DNA of 5,945 nucleotides from contig JAJFGM010000088.1 in assembly GCA_021776145.1 (NCBI GenBank), forward strand, positions 1 through 5,945, given 5' to 3'. Below, piece after piece: positions 5,281 through 5,945 of the stretch. Each line of letters opens with the position of its first letter. Positions within the stretch are counted from its first letter, which is position 1. The notes beneath the pieces are model-generated. The model was not told the origin of the DNA. It was given only the letters and a program-made list of their open reading frames with translations, and searched no databases. A program made the position numbers and the translations under genes. Source of the DNA: Kiloniellaceae bacterium. Its GTDB lineage: Bacteria; Pseudomonadota; Alphaproteobacteria; Kiloniellales; Kiloniellaceae.

Positions 5281-5945
5281 CGGCGCCCTTTCTCGCCCTC
5301 GACGGCATCAGCAAACGCTTCGATCCGCGCCTCACGCTCGGCGACCGCATCGCCGCCGGGCTCGGCGCCCGGGTCGAGGCGCGGCCGGTGCGCGCGGTGA
5401 CCGACGTCAGCCTGTCGATCGAGCGCGGCGAAACGCTCGGCCTGGTCGGCGAATCCGGTTGCGGAAAATCGACCCTGGGCCGCATCGCCGCCGGCATCCT
5501 GCCACCGACCGCCGGCGAAGTCCGCCTGGATGGCGGTCCGGTCATGGAAAAGGGGCGAAAGGTCACCACCAGGGTGCAAACGGTCTTCCAGGACCCCTTC
5601 GCCTCCCTCGACCCGCGCATGCGCATCGGCGAAACCGTCGCCGAGGGACCGATCGCCCACGGCCTGGTCTCCAAGGCGGCGGCCAATGACTACGTGCGCG
5701 ACTGGCTGGCGCGCGTCGGCCTCGACCCTGAGTTCGCCCAGCGCTATCCGCATCAGTTCTCCGGCGGTCAGCGTCAGCGCGCCGCCATCGCCCGGGCGCT
5801 GGCGATGCAGCCCGACCTGCTGGTTTGCGACGAGCCCGTGGCTTCGCTCGACGTCTCGATCCAGGCGCAGATCATCAACCTCTTCCTCGAACTGCGGCGC
5901 GACCTTGGCATCACCTGCCTGTTCATCTCGCACGACCTCGGCGTG
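5277..5945 (+). CDS. ABC importer ATPase, DppF/OppF type (3' end cut by window edge)
   Basis: The second cytoplasmic ATPase. The window shows its first 223 residues in an open frame that runs off the right edge; family members usually have 310-350. Visible motifs are Walker A GESGCGKST (58-66), Q-loop Q105, signature FSGGQRQR (161-168), Walker B LLVCDE (181-186), D-loop SLD (190-192) and switch histidine H219. GESGCGKST and FSGGQRQR are the DppF/OppF forms, against GSGKT and FSGGM in the partner. Between the first strand (FLALDGISKRFD) and PVRAVTDVSLSI there is a longer insertion, residues about 17-37, with LTLGDRIAAGLGARVEAR. The start is the ATG in an ATGA overlap at 5277-5280, again without a clear Shine-Dalgarno. 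The C-terminal oligopeptide domain is expected beyond the edge and cannot be checked. Confidence 0.93.
   Translation, partial: MTAPFLALDGISKRFDPRLTLGDRIAAGLGARVEARPVRAVTDVSLSIERGETLGLVGESGCGKSTLGRIAAGILPPTAGEVRLDGGPVMEKGRKVTTRVQTVFQDPFASLDPRMRIGETVAEGPIAHGLVSKAAANDYVRDWLARVGLDPEFAQRYPHQFSGGQRQRAAIARALAMQPDLLVCDEPVASLDVSIQAQIINLFLELRRDLGITCLFISHDLGV

Noticed and set aside
1..5945. Mobile element, CRISPR array, tRNA/rRNA or phage attachment site
   Set aside because: I saw no direct repeat array, terminal inverted repeats, transposase or integrase motifs, or RNA-gene sequence. Base composition looks even throughout.

Overview
The window comes from a GC-rich bacterium. The exported binding protein with a classical Sec signal peptide and no lipobox cysteine points to a Gram-negative cell. 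GC-rich third codon positions and the style of the proteins suggest an alphaproteobacterium, possibly Rhizobiales-like; this is inferred from composition, not from a database search.

Layout. A MarR-type winged-helix regulator lies on the minus strand at the left (17-607). It is divergent from a plus-strand operon that fills the rest of the window: a periplasmic solute-binding protein of the SBP_bac_5 (DppA/OppA) family (775-2364), two permeases of the DppB and DppC types (2460-3434 and 3431-4312), and two ATPases of the DppD and DppF types (4309-5280, and 5277 to the right edge, where it is cut). Together these are all five parts of one peptide/nickel-type (PepT family) ABC importer. The binding protein captures solute in the periplasm, the two permeases form the channel, and the two ATPases power it from the cytoplasm. 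The last four genes are joined by three identical 4-base ATGA overlaps.

The non-coding DNA carries the most unusual signals. The 167-base divergent intergenic region (608-774) holds two imperfect palindromes sharing the octamer AGTTCCAA, with centres 54 bp apart. These are good candidates for the operators of the MarR protein and would link the regulator to the importer. Three further inverted repeats (690-708, 712-728, 727-746) sit head to tail between these sites and the Shine-Dalgarno of the binding-protein gene. The 95-base gap between the binding-protein gene and the first permease gene holds a perfect 12-bp GC stem-loop (2386-2415), well placed to make the binding protein more abundant than the membrane parts.

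The transported solute cannot be read from the sequence. No peptidase, catabolic enzyme or other clue is present. I found no phage, insertion sequence, CRISPR, RNA gene or new defence-like system. This is a well-formed regulated importer operon whose novelty, if any, lies in its control region and in a few subfamily-specific residues.
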